Assembly (NCBI GenBank): GCA_963725645.1
Contig: CAVRZD010000002.1
Span: forward strand, 1,302,001 to 1,366,000
Length of the DNA: 64,000 bases
Source of the DNA: JALYZC01 sp963725645
GTDB lineage: Bacteria > Actinomycetota > Thermoleophilia > Solirubrobacterales > Solirubrobacteraceae
Reading direction: 5' to 3'
The notes beneath the pieces are model-generated. The model did no database searches. It worked only from the letters and a program-made list of their open reading frames with translations, and was not told the DNA's origin. Shown here piece after piece: positions 44,300 through 52,599 of the stretch; within the stretch, counting starts at the first letter, position 1, and every line of letters starts with the position of its first letter. The translations under genes and the position numbers were made by a program.

Positions 44300-44839
44300 A
44301 TGCTGCGCGTCCCCGCCGCGATCCCGCTGCTGCTCGCCTGCCTGGTCGTCCTCACGACGGCGGGGGGCTGCGGCTCCGAGCCGAAGGCCGGCGCCACGGC
44401 GACCAGCCTGGCGGCACTCGACGCCCAGGCGAACCAGCTGCTCGGGGGCGGCTCGGCCGCGTTCCAGAAGCAGGTGAAGGCGCTGCACGGGCACCCGATC
44501 GTGATCAATCAATGGGCGTCGTGGTGCGGGCCGTGCCGGTACGAGTTCCCGTTCTTCGCGCGGCTGGCGCGCCGATACCGCGGGCGGGTCGCGTTCCTCG
44601 GGGTGGACGCCCAGGACAACAAGGGCGACGCCGAGCGCTTTCTCAAGGAGCGGCCGCTGCCCTACCCGAGCTACTTCGACCTCAACGCGGAGGCCGCGCA
44701 CACGTTCAAGGGCGGGCTGGCCTGGCCGACCACCGCGTTCTACGACGCGGGCGGCCGGCTCACGCGCACCCATCCCGGCGCGTACGCGTCGCAGGCCAAG
44801 CTCGACGAGGACATCCAGCGCTACGCGCTGGGCTCCTAG
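44300..44839 (+). CDS. TlpA/ResA-like thioredoxin lipoprotein
   Basis: A 179-residue exported thiol-disulfide protein. A signal peptide ends in a lipobox (TTAGGC, lipidated Cys24). The thioredoxin fold carries the active site WASWCGPC (Cys76, Cys79), then FLGVDAQDNKGDAERFLKE and the cis-proline block GGLAWPTTAFYD. This is the ResA/CcmG/TlpA family, which reduces apocytochrome c or other extracytoplasmic thiols. The next gene, ccdA, supplies electrons across the membrane. The arrangement is typical of System II cytochrome c maturation. ATG 44300 starts the signal peptide; the 13-bp gap to ccdA indicates an operon. Confidence 0.88.
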   Translation: MLRVPAAIPLLLACLVVLTTAGGCGSEPKAGATATSLAALDAQANQLLGGGSAAFQKQVKALHGHPIVINQWASWCGPCRYEFPFFARLARRYRGRVAFLGVDAQDNKGDAERFLKERPLPYPSYFDLNAEAAHTFKGGLAWPTTAFYDAGGRLTRTHPGAYASQAKLDEDIQRYALGS

Positions 44840-44852
44840 GGACCTCACGACC

Positions 44853-45590
44853 GTGTCCGGCACCGGGTCGCCCAGCCTCCTGCTGGCCTTCTGGGCCGGC
44901 ATCGTCTCGTTCGTGTCGCCGTGCGTCCTGCCGCTGGTGCCCGGCTACCTCGCCGCCGTGTCCGGCACGCGGCCGGGGGAGACCCAGGGCCTCGACGCGC
45001 GGGTGGTCGCCCGCAGCCTGCTGTTCGTGGCCACGTTCTCGGCGATCTTCATCCTGCTCGGACTCGGGGCGACGGCCGTCGGCTCGTTCCTCCAGGACAA
45101 CAAGGACACGCTGAACAAGATCGCGGGCGTCCTCATCATCGCGATGGGGGTGCTGTTCATCGCCTCGGTGTTCGTCGTGCGGCTCAACCGCGAGTGGCGG
45201 GCGCCGGGCCTGATCGAGCGCGCCGGCAACGGCGGCCCGATCGTGGCGGGCGCCGCATTCGCGATCGCGTGGACCCCGTGCGTCGGGCCCACGCTCGGCG
45301 CGATCCTCGGCCTCGCGTCGACGTCGAGCGGGACCGGGCGCGGCGCCGCGCTCCTCGCCTTCTACTCGCTGGGGCTCGCCCTTCCGTTCCTGTTCTTCGC
45401 CGTGGCGTTCGCGTCGGCCCAGCGCGCCTTCGGCTGGGTGAAGCGCCACTACGCCGCGATCCAGGTTGTGGCCGGCGCGATCCTGATCGTGATGGGCGTG
45501 CTCGTCTTCACCGGCGAGCTCTTCCAGCTCAACATCAAGGCGCAGAACCTGCTGCGGGACCTCGGGCTGGACTTCTACAACGGCGTCTAG
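44853..45590 (+). CDS. ccdA: cytochrome c biogenesis protein CcdA
   Basis: A 245-residue membrane protein with six transmembrane helices, carrying reducing power from cytoplasmic thioredoxin to the outside. The two catalytic cysteines are in SFVSPCVLPLVPGY (Cys24) and AWTPCVGPTLGA (Cys143), each next to the conserved proline. Length and topology are standard for CcdA. The GTG start follows the thioredoxin lipoprotein by 13 bp. Its last four bases, CTAG, also encode the stop of the convergent TetR gene. Confidence 0.92.
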   Translation: MSGTGSPSLLLAFWAGIVSFVSPCVLPLVPGYLAAVSGTRPGETQGLDARVVARSLLFVATFSAIFILLGLGATAVGSFLQDNKDTLNKIAGVLIIAMGVLFIASVFVVRLNREWRAPGLIERAGNGGPIVAGAAFAIAWTPCVGPTLGAILGLASTSSGTGRGAALLAFYSLGLALPFLFFAVAFASAQRAFGWVKRHYAAIQVVAGAILIVMGVLVFTGELFQLNIKAQNLLRDLGLDFYNGV

Positions 45591-46171
45591 GGGGCCGCCG
45601 CGACGAGGCGGCACATGAGGTCGGCGGCCCGCGCGTCGTCGAGGCCCTGCTCGCGGGCGAGCGAGCGCCAGGTGGTGAACGCGAGCGCGTGGCCGATGGC
45701 GGCCCGCTGGCGCTGCCGCGCGCGGCGGCCGGCCATCAGCGTCGCGTGGGCGCTCCCGAGGTAGCCACGAAAATTCTGAAAGGTCCGCTTGACGGTGGGC
45801 ATCAACGCCTCGTCGCGCACGAGGTTGTCCATCATGCGCTCGGTCCGGCGGTAGAAGGCGTACAGCTCCCCCAGGGCGCTTCGGAGGCGCTCATCCGGAT
45901 TCTCGATCGTCGCCCAGCGTCCGAGGTCGGGAGGGGGGTTGGTCGCCCTCCAGTGGGAGCTGCAGGCCGCGAACAGTGCCGTCTCGTCGGGGAAATGGCG
46001 GTACACCGTGGAGCGCCGGACGCCCGCGTGCTCGGCCACTGCGCTGATCGAGGTGCGCGAGGGGCCTAGGGATCCATGGAGCGCGACGGCGCTCTCGGTG
46101 ATCCGTCGCCGCGTCTCCTCCTCGAGCTCGGCGCGGCGCTTCTTGCGGTATGGGCGCTTTTCGTCGACCAT
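45587..46171 (-). CDS. TetR family transcriptional regulator
   Basis: A 194-residue regulator with a basic N-terminus (RPYRKKRRAELEEETRRRI), then the helix-turn-helix SISAVAEHAGVRRSTVYRHFPDETALFAAC. The ligand domain contains an aromatic-rich helix (LYAFYRRTERMMDNLVRDEALMP). ATG 46171 is preferred over the longer frame from 46228, which would run across the cupin promoter. It is divergent from the cupin gene, and an inverted repeat GTGTC-N11-GACAC at 46174-46194 in the shared region is a plausible binding site. Confidence 0.83.
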   Translation of the reverse strand: MVDEKRPYRKKRRAELEEETRRRITESAVALHGSLGPSRTSISAVAEHAGVRRSTVYRHFPDETALFAACSSHWRATNPPPDLGRWATIENPDERLRSALGELYAFYRRTERMMDNLVRDEALMPTVKRTFQNFRGYLGSAHATLMAGRRARQRQRAAIGHALAFTTWRSLAREQGLDDARAADLMCRLVAAAP

Positions 46172-46242
46172 CGGTGTCCAATCAATCTTGACACACCCGG
46201 CCGACGTCGTATAGCTTTCGCGCAACACCGCTGTTCAATCAA
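46172..46242 (+). promoter_or_regulatory. cupin promoter with flanking direct repeats
   Basis: TTGACA (46188-46193), a 16-bp spacer and TATAGC (46210-46215) make the best sigma-70-type promoter in the window. It is flanked by near-identical repeats, CGGTGTCCAATCAA (46172-46185) and CGCTGTTCAATCAA (46229-46242), 12 of 14 bases the same, 57 bp apart. These are candidate regulator sites. AAAGGAGG at 46242-46249 is the cupin ribosome-binding site. Confidence 0.65.
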
Positions 46243-46254
46243 AAGGAGGTTGCG

Positions 46255-46764
46255 ATGGAGGCGACGACGGCGAAGGTGGTCGGCCCGCGGGACGGCAAGG
46301 CCGGATTCCTCGGCAGCATCGGAGTTCGGTTCATGATCGACGGCGACGAGGCGGGTGGCGGCTTCTCGCTGGTCGAGCACCCGATGGGTCCGCGCGCACT
46401 GGCCGCGCCGCTGCACCGGCACAACCGCGAGGACGAGTACAGCTACGTGTTCGAGGGGCGCATGGGCGCACTGCTCGGCGACGAGGTCCTCGAGGCGGGG
46501 CCCGGCGACCTGGTCTTCAAGCCCCGCAACCAGTGGCACACGTTCTGGAACGCCGGCGACGAGCCGTGCCGGATCCTCGAGATCATCGCTCCGGCCGGCT
46601 TCGAGCGGTTCTTCAGCGAGCTCGTGGACCTTGGCGGCGTGGCGCAGGCCGACCCCGCCGTCATGGGGGAGCTGTGCGCCCGCTACGAGCTGGAGATGGA
46701 CCCCGACAGCGTTCCGGGGCTGGTCGAGCGCTTCGAGCTGCAGTTCCCCGGCGAGCCGGTCTAG
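46255..46764 (+). CDS. cupin domain-containing protein
   Basis: A 169-residue single-domain cupin. Motif 1 is PLHRHNREDEYSYVFEGRM (metal ligands His, His, Glu), and motif 2 is PGDLVFKPRNQWHTFWNAG (second His). The C-terminal helix ends FELQFPGEPV. Such proteins may be dioxygenases, isomerases or small-molecule binding proteins; the substrate is not evident. It has a strong promoter and a perfect ribosome-binding site and is divergent from a TetR gene, which probably regulates it. It shares a CTAG stop with the convergent deacetylase gene. Confidence 0.82.
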   Translation: MEATTAKVVGPRDGKAGFLGSIGVRFMIDGDEAGGGFSLVEHPMGPRALAAPLHRHNREDEYSYVFEGRMGALLGDEVLEAGPGDLVFKPRNQWHTFWNAGDEPCRILEIIAPAGFERFFSELVDLGGVAQADPAVMGELCARYELEMDPDSVPGLVERFELQFPGEPV

Positions 46765-47675
46765 CCGCCGATGCTGGTCGGGCCGGTCTGCTTCGGGCAG
46801 CCGGCCCGGCCGCGGTCCAGCTGCGCCCGGCTCGGCGGGTCGCGCTGGAGGAGCTCGGACACCGGGACCGGCGTCAGGCGCTTGCGGCGCAGGGCGGGGA
46901 GGATCCTGTGCAGGGCCTGGATGGTCTGGCCGCGGTTCTCGTGCATCAGCACGATCGCGCCGGGACGCAGGTTGTCGACCACTGCGCGCGCGATGCCGCG
47001 CTTGTCGGCCCTCGCCGAGTCGAGGCTGTCCACGCTCCAGATCACGACGACCATGCCGAGCCTGCGGGCCGTGTCGTCGATCCTTGCGTTGCGCAGGCCG
47101 TAGGGTGGGCGGAACAGGCGAACCGGACGCCCGGCGGCCGCCGCGACCGCGTCCCGGGTGCGCTGGATCTCGCCGGCGGCGGCGTCGGCGGAGAGTCCGG
47201 TCAGGGCGGGATGGGTCCACGTGTGGTCGGCGAGTTCGCCGAGCGCCTGCTCCTGTGGCAGGCGCGCGGCGTTGGGCTGGAGGTTGCGACCGACCAGGAA
47301 CCACGTCACGCGGGCGTGCGCGCGGCCGAGCTCGTCGATCGCGAACTTCGTGTAGGGCCCCGGTCCGTCGTCGAAGGTGAGCGCGACGAGGCGCTGGCGG
47401 CCCGCGCCGCAGTAGACCGGCTTCCCGGCCGTCGCAAGCGCCTCGAGGTTGGCGGGCGAGCCGGCGCTCCCGCCCACCGCCTTCCCGGCGACGCGACGTG
47501 CGCCGCCGCCGCTCGCGCCGGCCACGAGCGCGCCCGCGACGAGCGCCGCGAGCGCCACCCCGGCGAGCGCGAGTCCGCGGCGGCGCGCGCGCCGCACGCG
47601 CCCGCGTGCCTCCGCGCGCCGCGCGCGCAGTGCCTCGGGGGCAAGCGGACCGGGCGTCTCTTCGGGCGCGTCCAT
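46761..47675 (-). CDS. membrane-anchored polysaccharide deacetylase
   Basis: A 304-residue protein. A basic cytoplasmic N-terminus (ARRAEARGRVRRARRRG) precedes one transmembrane helix (residues 34-52, LALAGVALAALVAGALVAG). A NodB deacetylase domain follows at about 90-285, with LTFDDGPGPYT, ADHTWTHPAL (metal His pair), FRPPYGLRN, WSVDSLD and IVLMHENRGQT. The last motif has LMHE in place of the usual LMHD, with the catalytic His kept. It is probably an active peptidoglycan or polysaccharide deacetylase facing outside. It begins 5 bp after the TlpA-like gene, in an apparent operon with that gene and copCD. Confidence 0.86.
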   Translation of the reverse strand: MDAPEETPGPLAPEALRARRAEARGRVRRARRRGLALAGVALAALVAGALVAGASGGGARRVAGKAVGGSAGSPANLEALATAGKPVYCGAGRQRLVALTFDDGPGPYTKFAIDELGRAHARVTWFLVGRNLQPNAARLPQEQALGELADHTWTHPALTGLSADAAAGEIQRTRDAVAAAAGRPVRLFRPPYGLRNARIDDTARRLGMVVVIWSVDSLDSARADKRGIARAVVDNLRPGAIVLMHENRGQTIQALHRILPALRRKRLTPVPVSELLQRDPPSRAQLDRGRAGCPKQTGPTSIGG

Positions 47676-47680
47676 CGGGG

Positions 47681-48343
47681 TCAGCGGGTCTTGCGGCGCT
47701 CGCCGCCGGACTCGACGCCGAGCGCGCGGCCGGCCTGCGCAGCCGCAATGCCGGCGGCGAGCTGGGACGGCGACACCGCGCCGATCACGTGGCCCACGAC
47801 GCGACCCTGGGCCGAGAGGAAGAACGTCTCGGGGAGGCCCGTCACGCCCCAGCGGTGCGCGACGCCGTTGCTGCGGTCCCGCAGGCTGGGGTAGGTGGCG
47901 CCCACGGCGCGGGTGAACGCGTGGGCGTCGTCGGTGATGTCCTGCATGTTGAGCCCGAGGAACAGGACGCCGCGCGCGCGCCCCCGCGACCACGCGCGCT
48001 GGAGCACCGGCGCCTCGGCGCGGCAGGGGTCGCACCACGACGCCCAGAAGTTGAGCACCACCGGCGTGCCGCGAAGCTGCGCGAGCGCGACCCGCCGGCC
48101 GGCGAACACGCTCCCGACGCGGGATCGCAGGGGCTCGCCGAGGTCGCCGCGCTCGAGTACCGGCTGGTCCAGCGCGGGGGCGGCGACCGAGCCCGAGCTG
48201 CGCAGGCCGTCGTCGACCGTGCGGTCCGGCGACTTGGTCACGAGGCCGTAGGCGAGCAGCGCCACGAACGCGACCGCGATCAGCGCGGCGGCGATCCGCG
48301 CGGCCAGGCGCAGCGGGGAGCGCTCTGGGGCCTCAGCCGCCAC
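47681..48343 (-). CDS. TlpA-like thiol-disulfide oxidoreductase, membrane-anchored
   Basis: A 220-residue protein with one N-terminal transmembrane helix (residues 17-34). The thioredoxin fold has active site WASWCDPC, FLGLNMQDITDDAHAFTRAVGATYPSLRD and GLPETFFLSAQGRVVGHVIG, in which the cis-proline is in LPET. This is the CcmG/ResA/TlpA type. The gene overlaps the end of the CopC-CopD gene by 11 bp, so its product may reduce copper-binding or cytochrome oxidase cysteines. The GTG start lies inside the upstream gene. Confidence 0.85.
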   Translation of the reverse strand: MAAEAPERSPLRLAARIAAALIAVAFVALLAYGLVTKSPDRTVDDGLRSSGSVAAPALDQPVLERGDLGEPLRSRVGSVFAGRRVALAQLRGTPVVLNFWASWCDPCRAEAPVLQRAWSRGRARGVLFLGLNMQDITDDAHAFTRAVGATYPSLRDRSNGVAHRWGVTGLPETFFLSAQGRVVGHVIGAVSPSQLAAGIAAAQAGRALGVESGGERRKTR

Positions 48344-50558
48344 GGACGGCTCCCTTCGGGACCGCGATCGAGACGGGGGCGTCGAAGCCGGCGTTGCGGT
48401 GGGTCACGAACCGCGCCGGCAGCACGAGCGCGTCGCGCAGCACGCGTCCGCTTGCCTCGTCCACGGTCAGCCGCGTCCAGACCGGCGTGCCGGGATCCAT
48501 CAGCGCGAGCTCGGCCAGGCGCCGGCCGCCGGCGGTGCGCTCGGCGAGCAGCCGCACGGCAGTCGCATACGGGGTGAAGCGGAACCACGAGGCGGTGCGG
48601 AACGGGACGTCGCCCGCGGTCGGCGACTCCTGCCAGGTCCCGCCGGGAACGCGCATGAACTGCCGGGCGCCGACCGTCACGCCCCGCACGCCGCGGTCGG
48701 TCGCGTAGGCGAGGCGATCGGGTGCGCGCAGGCTGTACCTCGTCCGCGCGAACGTGCCCGGTCCGCTGGTCACGTCCTCGACCTGGCGAATGCTGTGCAG
48801 CCCCCGCATCGTCGCCTGCGCACGGTCCAGCAGCGCCCGCGCGCGCGTCGAGCCGCTCGCGCGCCAGGTCGCGGGCAGCCCCACGGTGAACGTGCGCCCG
48901 CGCTCGGCCACGGCGACTGAGAGGACCGCCGGGGCGCCCGCGAGCCCGAAGCGCACGCAGCCGGCGCCGCAGCCGCTCTGACCCGCGGCGCCGAGCACGC
49001 GTGGCGGGACGGCGGCCGGCCGGCCGCGGTAGTCGAGCAGCCGGACGGTCCCGCTCGTGCGCCCGGCCGAGTGCCGGATCCAGGCGGCCGCGACGAGCGA
49101 CCCGCCCTGCGCCGCGACCGACAGCTCGTCGGCGGCCGGGACCGGAAGCGGGCAGGGCGAGCACGGCGGCACCGCAGCGCGCGCGCCGGTCGTCGCGTCG
49201 TCGAACTGGCGCGGCGGCAGCGGGAAGGCGACGAGCACGCCGACCGCGGCGACGACGCCGAGCGCCAGCAGCGGCTCGGCGCCGACGAGCCGCCAGTGCC
49301 GGCGCTCGAGCGCGGCCGGGGGATGGGGGTTGGCGGCCAGCAGCCGCGGCCGGAGGCGCTGAGCGTGGCCGTAGGAGGCCGCGGCGATCGCGCCGACGAG
49401 CGCGATCTTCACGAGCAGCACGCGGCCGTAGGCCGTCTGCCACAGATCGGCGACGGTGCCGAGCTCGACGGCGGCATTGACGACGCCGGCGACGACGACC
49501 ACGCAGAAGGCGGGCAGCGCAACGCGGCCGAACGGTGCGAGCACGTGGCGCGCGACCGCCAGGCGCGCCTCAGCGCCGCGCCGCAGCGCCGGGGCCCAGG
49601 CCAGCGCGATCAGCGCGATGCCGCCGACCCACACCGCCGCGCCGAGCAGGTGGGCCCAGTCGGCCGCGATCGCCACGCCGGGCGCGATCGCCGACTTGGC
49701 GTGGCCGGAGGCGACGAGCGCGCCGAGCGCGGCGGTGACGGCGAGCGCGGCGAGCCGGGGCCGCCGCCGGGCCAGCGCGGCGGCCAGCGCCACGAGCGCC
49801 ACGACCGCGACGCGGGCGAGGCCGGTGAGGTTGGCCAGCAGGAAGTCGCTGAGATCGCCGGGGGAGATGCCGCCGGCCGCCCGGCCGGCGTCGACCAGCG
49901 CCGCGGCGGCGGCCAGCGCGGCCGCGAACAGGCCGAGGTCCGCGACCAGCCCGCGCGCCCGCCGGCGCGCGACGGCCGCGTCGAGGCCGGCGCGCCCGGC
50001 GGCGGCATCGACCGCCGCCGGCACCAGCCAGTCGCGGCCCAGCAGCGCGGCGAGCAGCAGCGCGCCGGCGAACGGCAGCAGCAGCGCGTACAGGAGGGCG
50101 CGGACCAGCGCGCGCCCCCATCCGAGGTCGGCGAGCGGGCTCTGCTCGACCGCGCGCCCGCCGCCGGCGGCCGCGACGCGGACGCCGAATCCGAACGAAC
50201 CCTGCAGTTCGTGCCCGTCGGTGGTCGAGACCGTGTGCCACTCGACGCGGTAGGCGCCCCGCGGCAGCGCCGCCGCCGGGCGCAGCACCAGGCCGTCGGA
50301 ACCGGCGGCGCGCTGGGCGGCCGGCACGCGGCGGCCGCTGCGGACGTCGACCAGGTGGGCGCTCGAGAGGCGGCGGTTCAGCGTGTCGGTGAAGCGCAGC
50401 GTGATGGCGGCCGGAGCCGCCTCGACGCGCGCCCCCGGCGCCGGCGTCGCGCCGAGGAACGCCGCGTGGCCGTGCGCGGTCGGCGCCGCGAGAGCAAGGG
50501 CGGCGAGGGCGATCAGCGGCGCCGCGCGGAGGCGGCGGGTCAGGGCGCGCCGGGACAT
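48333..50558 (-). CDS. CopC-CopD copper transport fusion with extra C-terminal domain
   Basis: A 741-residue protein. A signal peptide (1-30) ends HGHAAFLGATPAPGARV, which is the start of a CopC cupredoxin-like domain whose N-terminal His binds Cu(II); a second ligand His occurs in the SSTDGH-like TTDGHELQG. Residues about 145-430 form the CopD eight-helix membrane domain (ADWAHLLGAAVWVGGIALI, YGRVLLVKIALVGAI). Residues about 470-740 are an extracytoplasmic region with CSPC and SGCGAGC cysteine motifs, followed by a LolA/LppX-like stretch (RAQATMRGLHSIRQVEDV). The CopC-CopD fusion is common in Actinobacteria; the long tail is less so. Copper import or delivery is the likely role. Confidence 0.85.
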   Translation of the reverse strand: MSRRALTRRLRAAPLIALAALALAAPTAHGHAAFLGATPAPGARVEAAPAAITLRFTDTLNRRLSSAHLVDVRSGRRVPAAQRAAGSDGLVLRPAAALPRGAYRVEWHTVSTTDGHELQGSFGFGVRVAAAGGGRAVEQSPLADLGWGRALVRALLYALLLPFAGALLLAALLGRDWLVPAAVDAAAGRAGLDAAVARRRARGLVADLGLFAAALAAAAALVDAGRAAGGISPGDLSDFLLANLTGLARVAVVALVALAAALARRRPRLAALAVTAALGALVASGHAKSAIAPGVAIAADWAHLLGAAVWVGGIALIALAWAPALRRGAEARLAVARHVLAPFGRVALPAFCVVVVAGVVNAAVELGTVADLWQTAYGRVLLVKIALVGAIAAASYGHAQRLRPRLLAANPHPPAALERRHWRLVGAEPLLALGVVAAVGVLVAFPLPPRQFDDATTGARAAVPPCSPCPLPVPAADELSVAAQGGSLVAAAWIRHSAGRTSGTVRLLDYRGRPAAVPPRVLGAAGQSGCGAGCVRFGLAGAPAVLSVAVAERGRTFTVGLPATWRASGSTRARALLDRAQATMRGLHSIRQVEDVTSGPGTFARTRYSLRAPDRLAYATDRGVRGVTVGARQFMRVPGGTWQESPTAGDVPFRTASWFRFTPYATAVRLLAERTAGGRRLAELALMDPGTPVWTRLTVDEASGRVLRDALVLPARFVTHRNAGFDAPVSIAVPKGAVRGG

Positions 50559-50641
50559 GCGGCGAAAGGCGGCGGGTCAGCCGCCGTCCGGACCGGCGTG
50601 CCGTGGCTCCGGGGCCATGCGCGAAGGGTACTCTGAGCGCC

Positions 50642-51091
50642 ATGTTCGCCCGCGCCGAGGCAGCGGCGGCCGCCGCCGCGGCCGCGATCCTCGCGATCGC
50701 CCTCGCCGCGGCGGGTTGCGGGAGCTCGAACGAGCAGCAGGTGCGCGACACGCTCGCGCGCTACGAGCAGGCGACGGCGCGCCAGGACTACGACGCGCTC
50801 TGCAACAAGGTCCTCGCCCAGTCGCTCATCGATCGCCTGGCCCAGGTCGGGCTCCCGTGCGACCAGGCGCTGCGCATCGGGCTCGGCACCGTGCGCAACC
50901 CGAAGCTCCAGGTCCTGAAGATCAAGATCACCGACAAGCTCGCGCTCGCGCTCGTACGCAGCAGCGCCGCCGGCCAGCCGACGTCGACCGACACGATTCG
51001 CCTGACGAAGACCGGCGACAGCTGGCGGATCTCCTCGCTGTCGGGGGCGCAGCCGCCCGCGTCGCCGGGCCAGCGCCGCAGCGGCGATTAG
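50642..51091 (+). CDS. small lipoprotein of unknown function
   Basis: A 149-residue exported lipoprotein. The alanine-rich signal peptide ends in a lipobox (LAAAGCGSS). The mature domain (NEQQVRDTLARYEQATARQDYDALCNKVLAQSLID, later LTKTGDSWRISSLSG) has the look of the NTF2-like/SnoaL cone fold seen in many actinobacterial lipoproteins. There are two conserved cysteines, in ALCN and LPCD. It is convergent with the SnoaL-like remnant, whose frame ends nearby. Function unknown. Confidence 0.72.
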   Translation: MFARAEAAAAAAAAAILAIALAAAGCGSSNEQQVRDTLARYEQATARQDYDALCNKVLAQSLIDRLAQVGLPCDQALRIGLGTVRNPKLQVLKIKITDKLALALVRSSAAGQPTSTDTIRLTKTGDSWRISSLSGAQPPASPGQRRSGD

Positions 51092-51134
51092 CGCGCAGTC
51101 GTCGCCTTGGCTCGCGTTCGCCGAACCGCGATGG

Positions 51135-51473
51135 CTAGTCCAGGATCCCTGCAGCCCCGAGCCCGGCCTGGCGATCCATGTAGGCCCCGAGACGCAGCAA
51201 GCGCCGCTCTCGCAGAGTCGCGAACATCATCTGCGGCGATCGTGTAGCTCTTCCACGGCGCGAGCCACTCGCCCATGAAATCCAGGTAGCCGTCGAAGCC
51301 ACGGTGGACCATGCGGCCACCCTCCGCAACGGCGTGGAACTCGTACTCGGGGTCATACAGCGGACGGAGTTCGGCTCGCATCGCCTCGGTCGCGTTCGGG
51401 CCGAACCAGGCGACGTAGTCTCGAGGCTCGGAGTAGATGGAAGCGACAAGTTCGACGTTCTCCTGCGACACGG
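51135..51473 (-). pseudogene. SnoaL-like protein remnant (internal deletion and frame change)
   Basis: The N-terminal 82 residues (VSQENVELVASIYSEPRDYVAW, LYDPEYEFHAVAEGG, MVHRGFDGYLDFMGEW) match the SnoaL-like proteins abundant in this lineage. After IAADDV the frame changes near 51230. The family's C-terminal ending is found in another frame, LGAYMDRQAGLGAAGILD, with a stop at 51135. About 20-25 residues of the central sheet are missing between the two parts, so a single-base error alone does not explain it. Uncorrected, the frame reads on to 51088. I treat it as decayed or wrongly assembled. Confidence 0.6.
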
Positions 51474-51557
51474 CCGCAGTATTTCGCTCTGGCGCGGGAG
51501 GCCAGGGCCACTGATGGGCGGCTTTGAAAGCAGACGGGGGCCGACCTGCGAGGAGGA

Positions 51558-52526
51558 TCAGCCGCCGGGTGCGCCGGCCCGCAGCGTCGCCTCGAAGTCC
51601 GTCCGCGGGATCGGGCCGACGCACGGCGATGTCGTGCCGGCATCCTGGTAGCGCTCGATCCCAGCGCGGACGCTGGCCTCGTCCCCGACGGCGGTGAGCA
51701 CCTCGAGGAAGTCGGTCGACACCGCCGCCTGCATCTTCTCGACGTCGCCGGCCGCGGCGTCGTAGGCGGCGATGTCCGCCTCGAAGCCCGAGCGCTCGAG
51801 CATCGCCCGGTAGAACGGCAGCCCGAAGTAGGGGAGGAGGTCGCGGCGCATCGCCTCGTACGCCGGGCTCGGGTCGTCGGTCAGCGCGGACGGCACCGCC
51901 GCGACCACGTCGAAGCCCTCGAGCGTCTTGCCCGCACGCTCGCGCCCGGTCGTCACCTCCGGCACGACGACGTCGCGGACGTAGTTGGGGTTGCACAGCC
52001 AGAGGATCACCCCGTCGGCGATCTCCCCCGCGAGGCGCAGCATGCCCGGCGAGAGCGCGGCGACGTAGATCGGCACGTCGGGCCGCGGGTCCAGGCCCAC
52101 GAGCTGGAAGCCGGTCTGCCACTTCTCGCCGGGCGGCGGCGGCTCGCCGCGCAGGATCGCGCGCACGATGCCCACGTACTCGCGCATCTCGGCCGCGGGC
52201 CTGTCGATCGTCTGGCCGTGCCAGCCCTCGACCACCGGCCGATGCGACACGCCCAGCCCGAGGTTCAGCCGCCCGCCGGAGAGGTCGTCGATCGTGGCCG
52301 CCGTCTGGGCCATCGTGGCCGGGGTGCGGGTGTAGATCGGGACGACGCCGGTGCCGACGCGTATGCGTTCGGTCGCCAGGGCGTAGGCGGCGACCACCGT
52401 GAGCGACTCGCGCCCGGCGATGTGCGTCACGTAGCAGGCCTCGTAGCCGAGCGACTCGGCCAGTCGCACCCGCTCGATCGCGGTGTCCAGCGAGCGCCCG
52501 GTTGAGACGAAGCAGCCGACGGCCAT
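51558..52526 (-). CDS. LLM class F420-dependent oxidoreductase
   Basis: A 322-residue luciferase-like TIM-barrel protein. Blocks typical of the F420-dependent subgroup are TAIERVRLAESLGYEACYVTHIAGRE, TERIRVGTGVVPIYTRTPATMAQTAATIDDLSGGRLNLGLGVSH and VPIYVAALSPGMLRLAGEIADGVI. It probably uses reduced F420 and acts on a small organic substrate, as in Mer or F420-dependent glucose-6-phosphate dehydrogenase relatives; the substrate is unknown. ATG 52526 directly precedes the first strand. It is divergent from the GH5 gene across 73 bp. Confidence 0.85.
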   Translation of the reverse strand: MAVGCFVSTGRSLDTAIERVRLAESLGYEACYVTHIAGRESLTVVAAYALATERIRVGTGVVPIYTRTPATMAQTAATIDDLSGGRLNLGLGVSHRPVVEGWHGQTIDRPAAEMREYVGIVRAILRGEPPPPGEKWQTGFQLVGLDPRPDVPIYVAALSPGMLRLAGEIADGVILWLCNPNYVRDVVVPEVTTGRERAGKTLEGFDVVAAVPSALTDDPSPAYEAMRRDLLPYFGLPFYRAMLERSGFEADIAAYDAAAGDVEKMQAAVSTDFLEVLTAVGDEASVRAGIERYQDAGTTSPCVGPIPRTDFEATLRAGAPGG

Positions 52527-52599
52527 CGGCGCGCAGGCTATTGGACCCCGCTCCGGGCGGGCACGTCCCCGGTATCGTGGCCGGGCCCCTCACGCAGCG

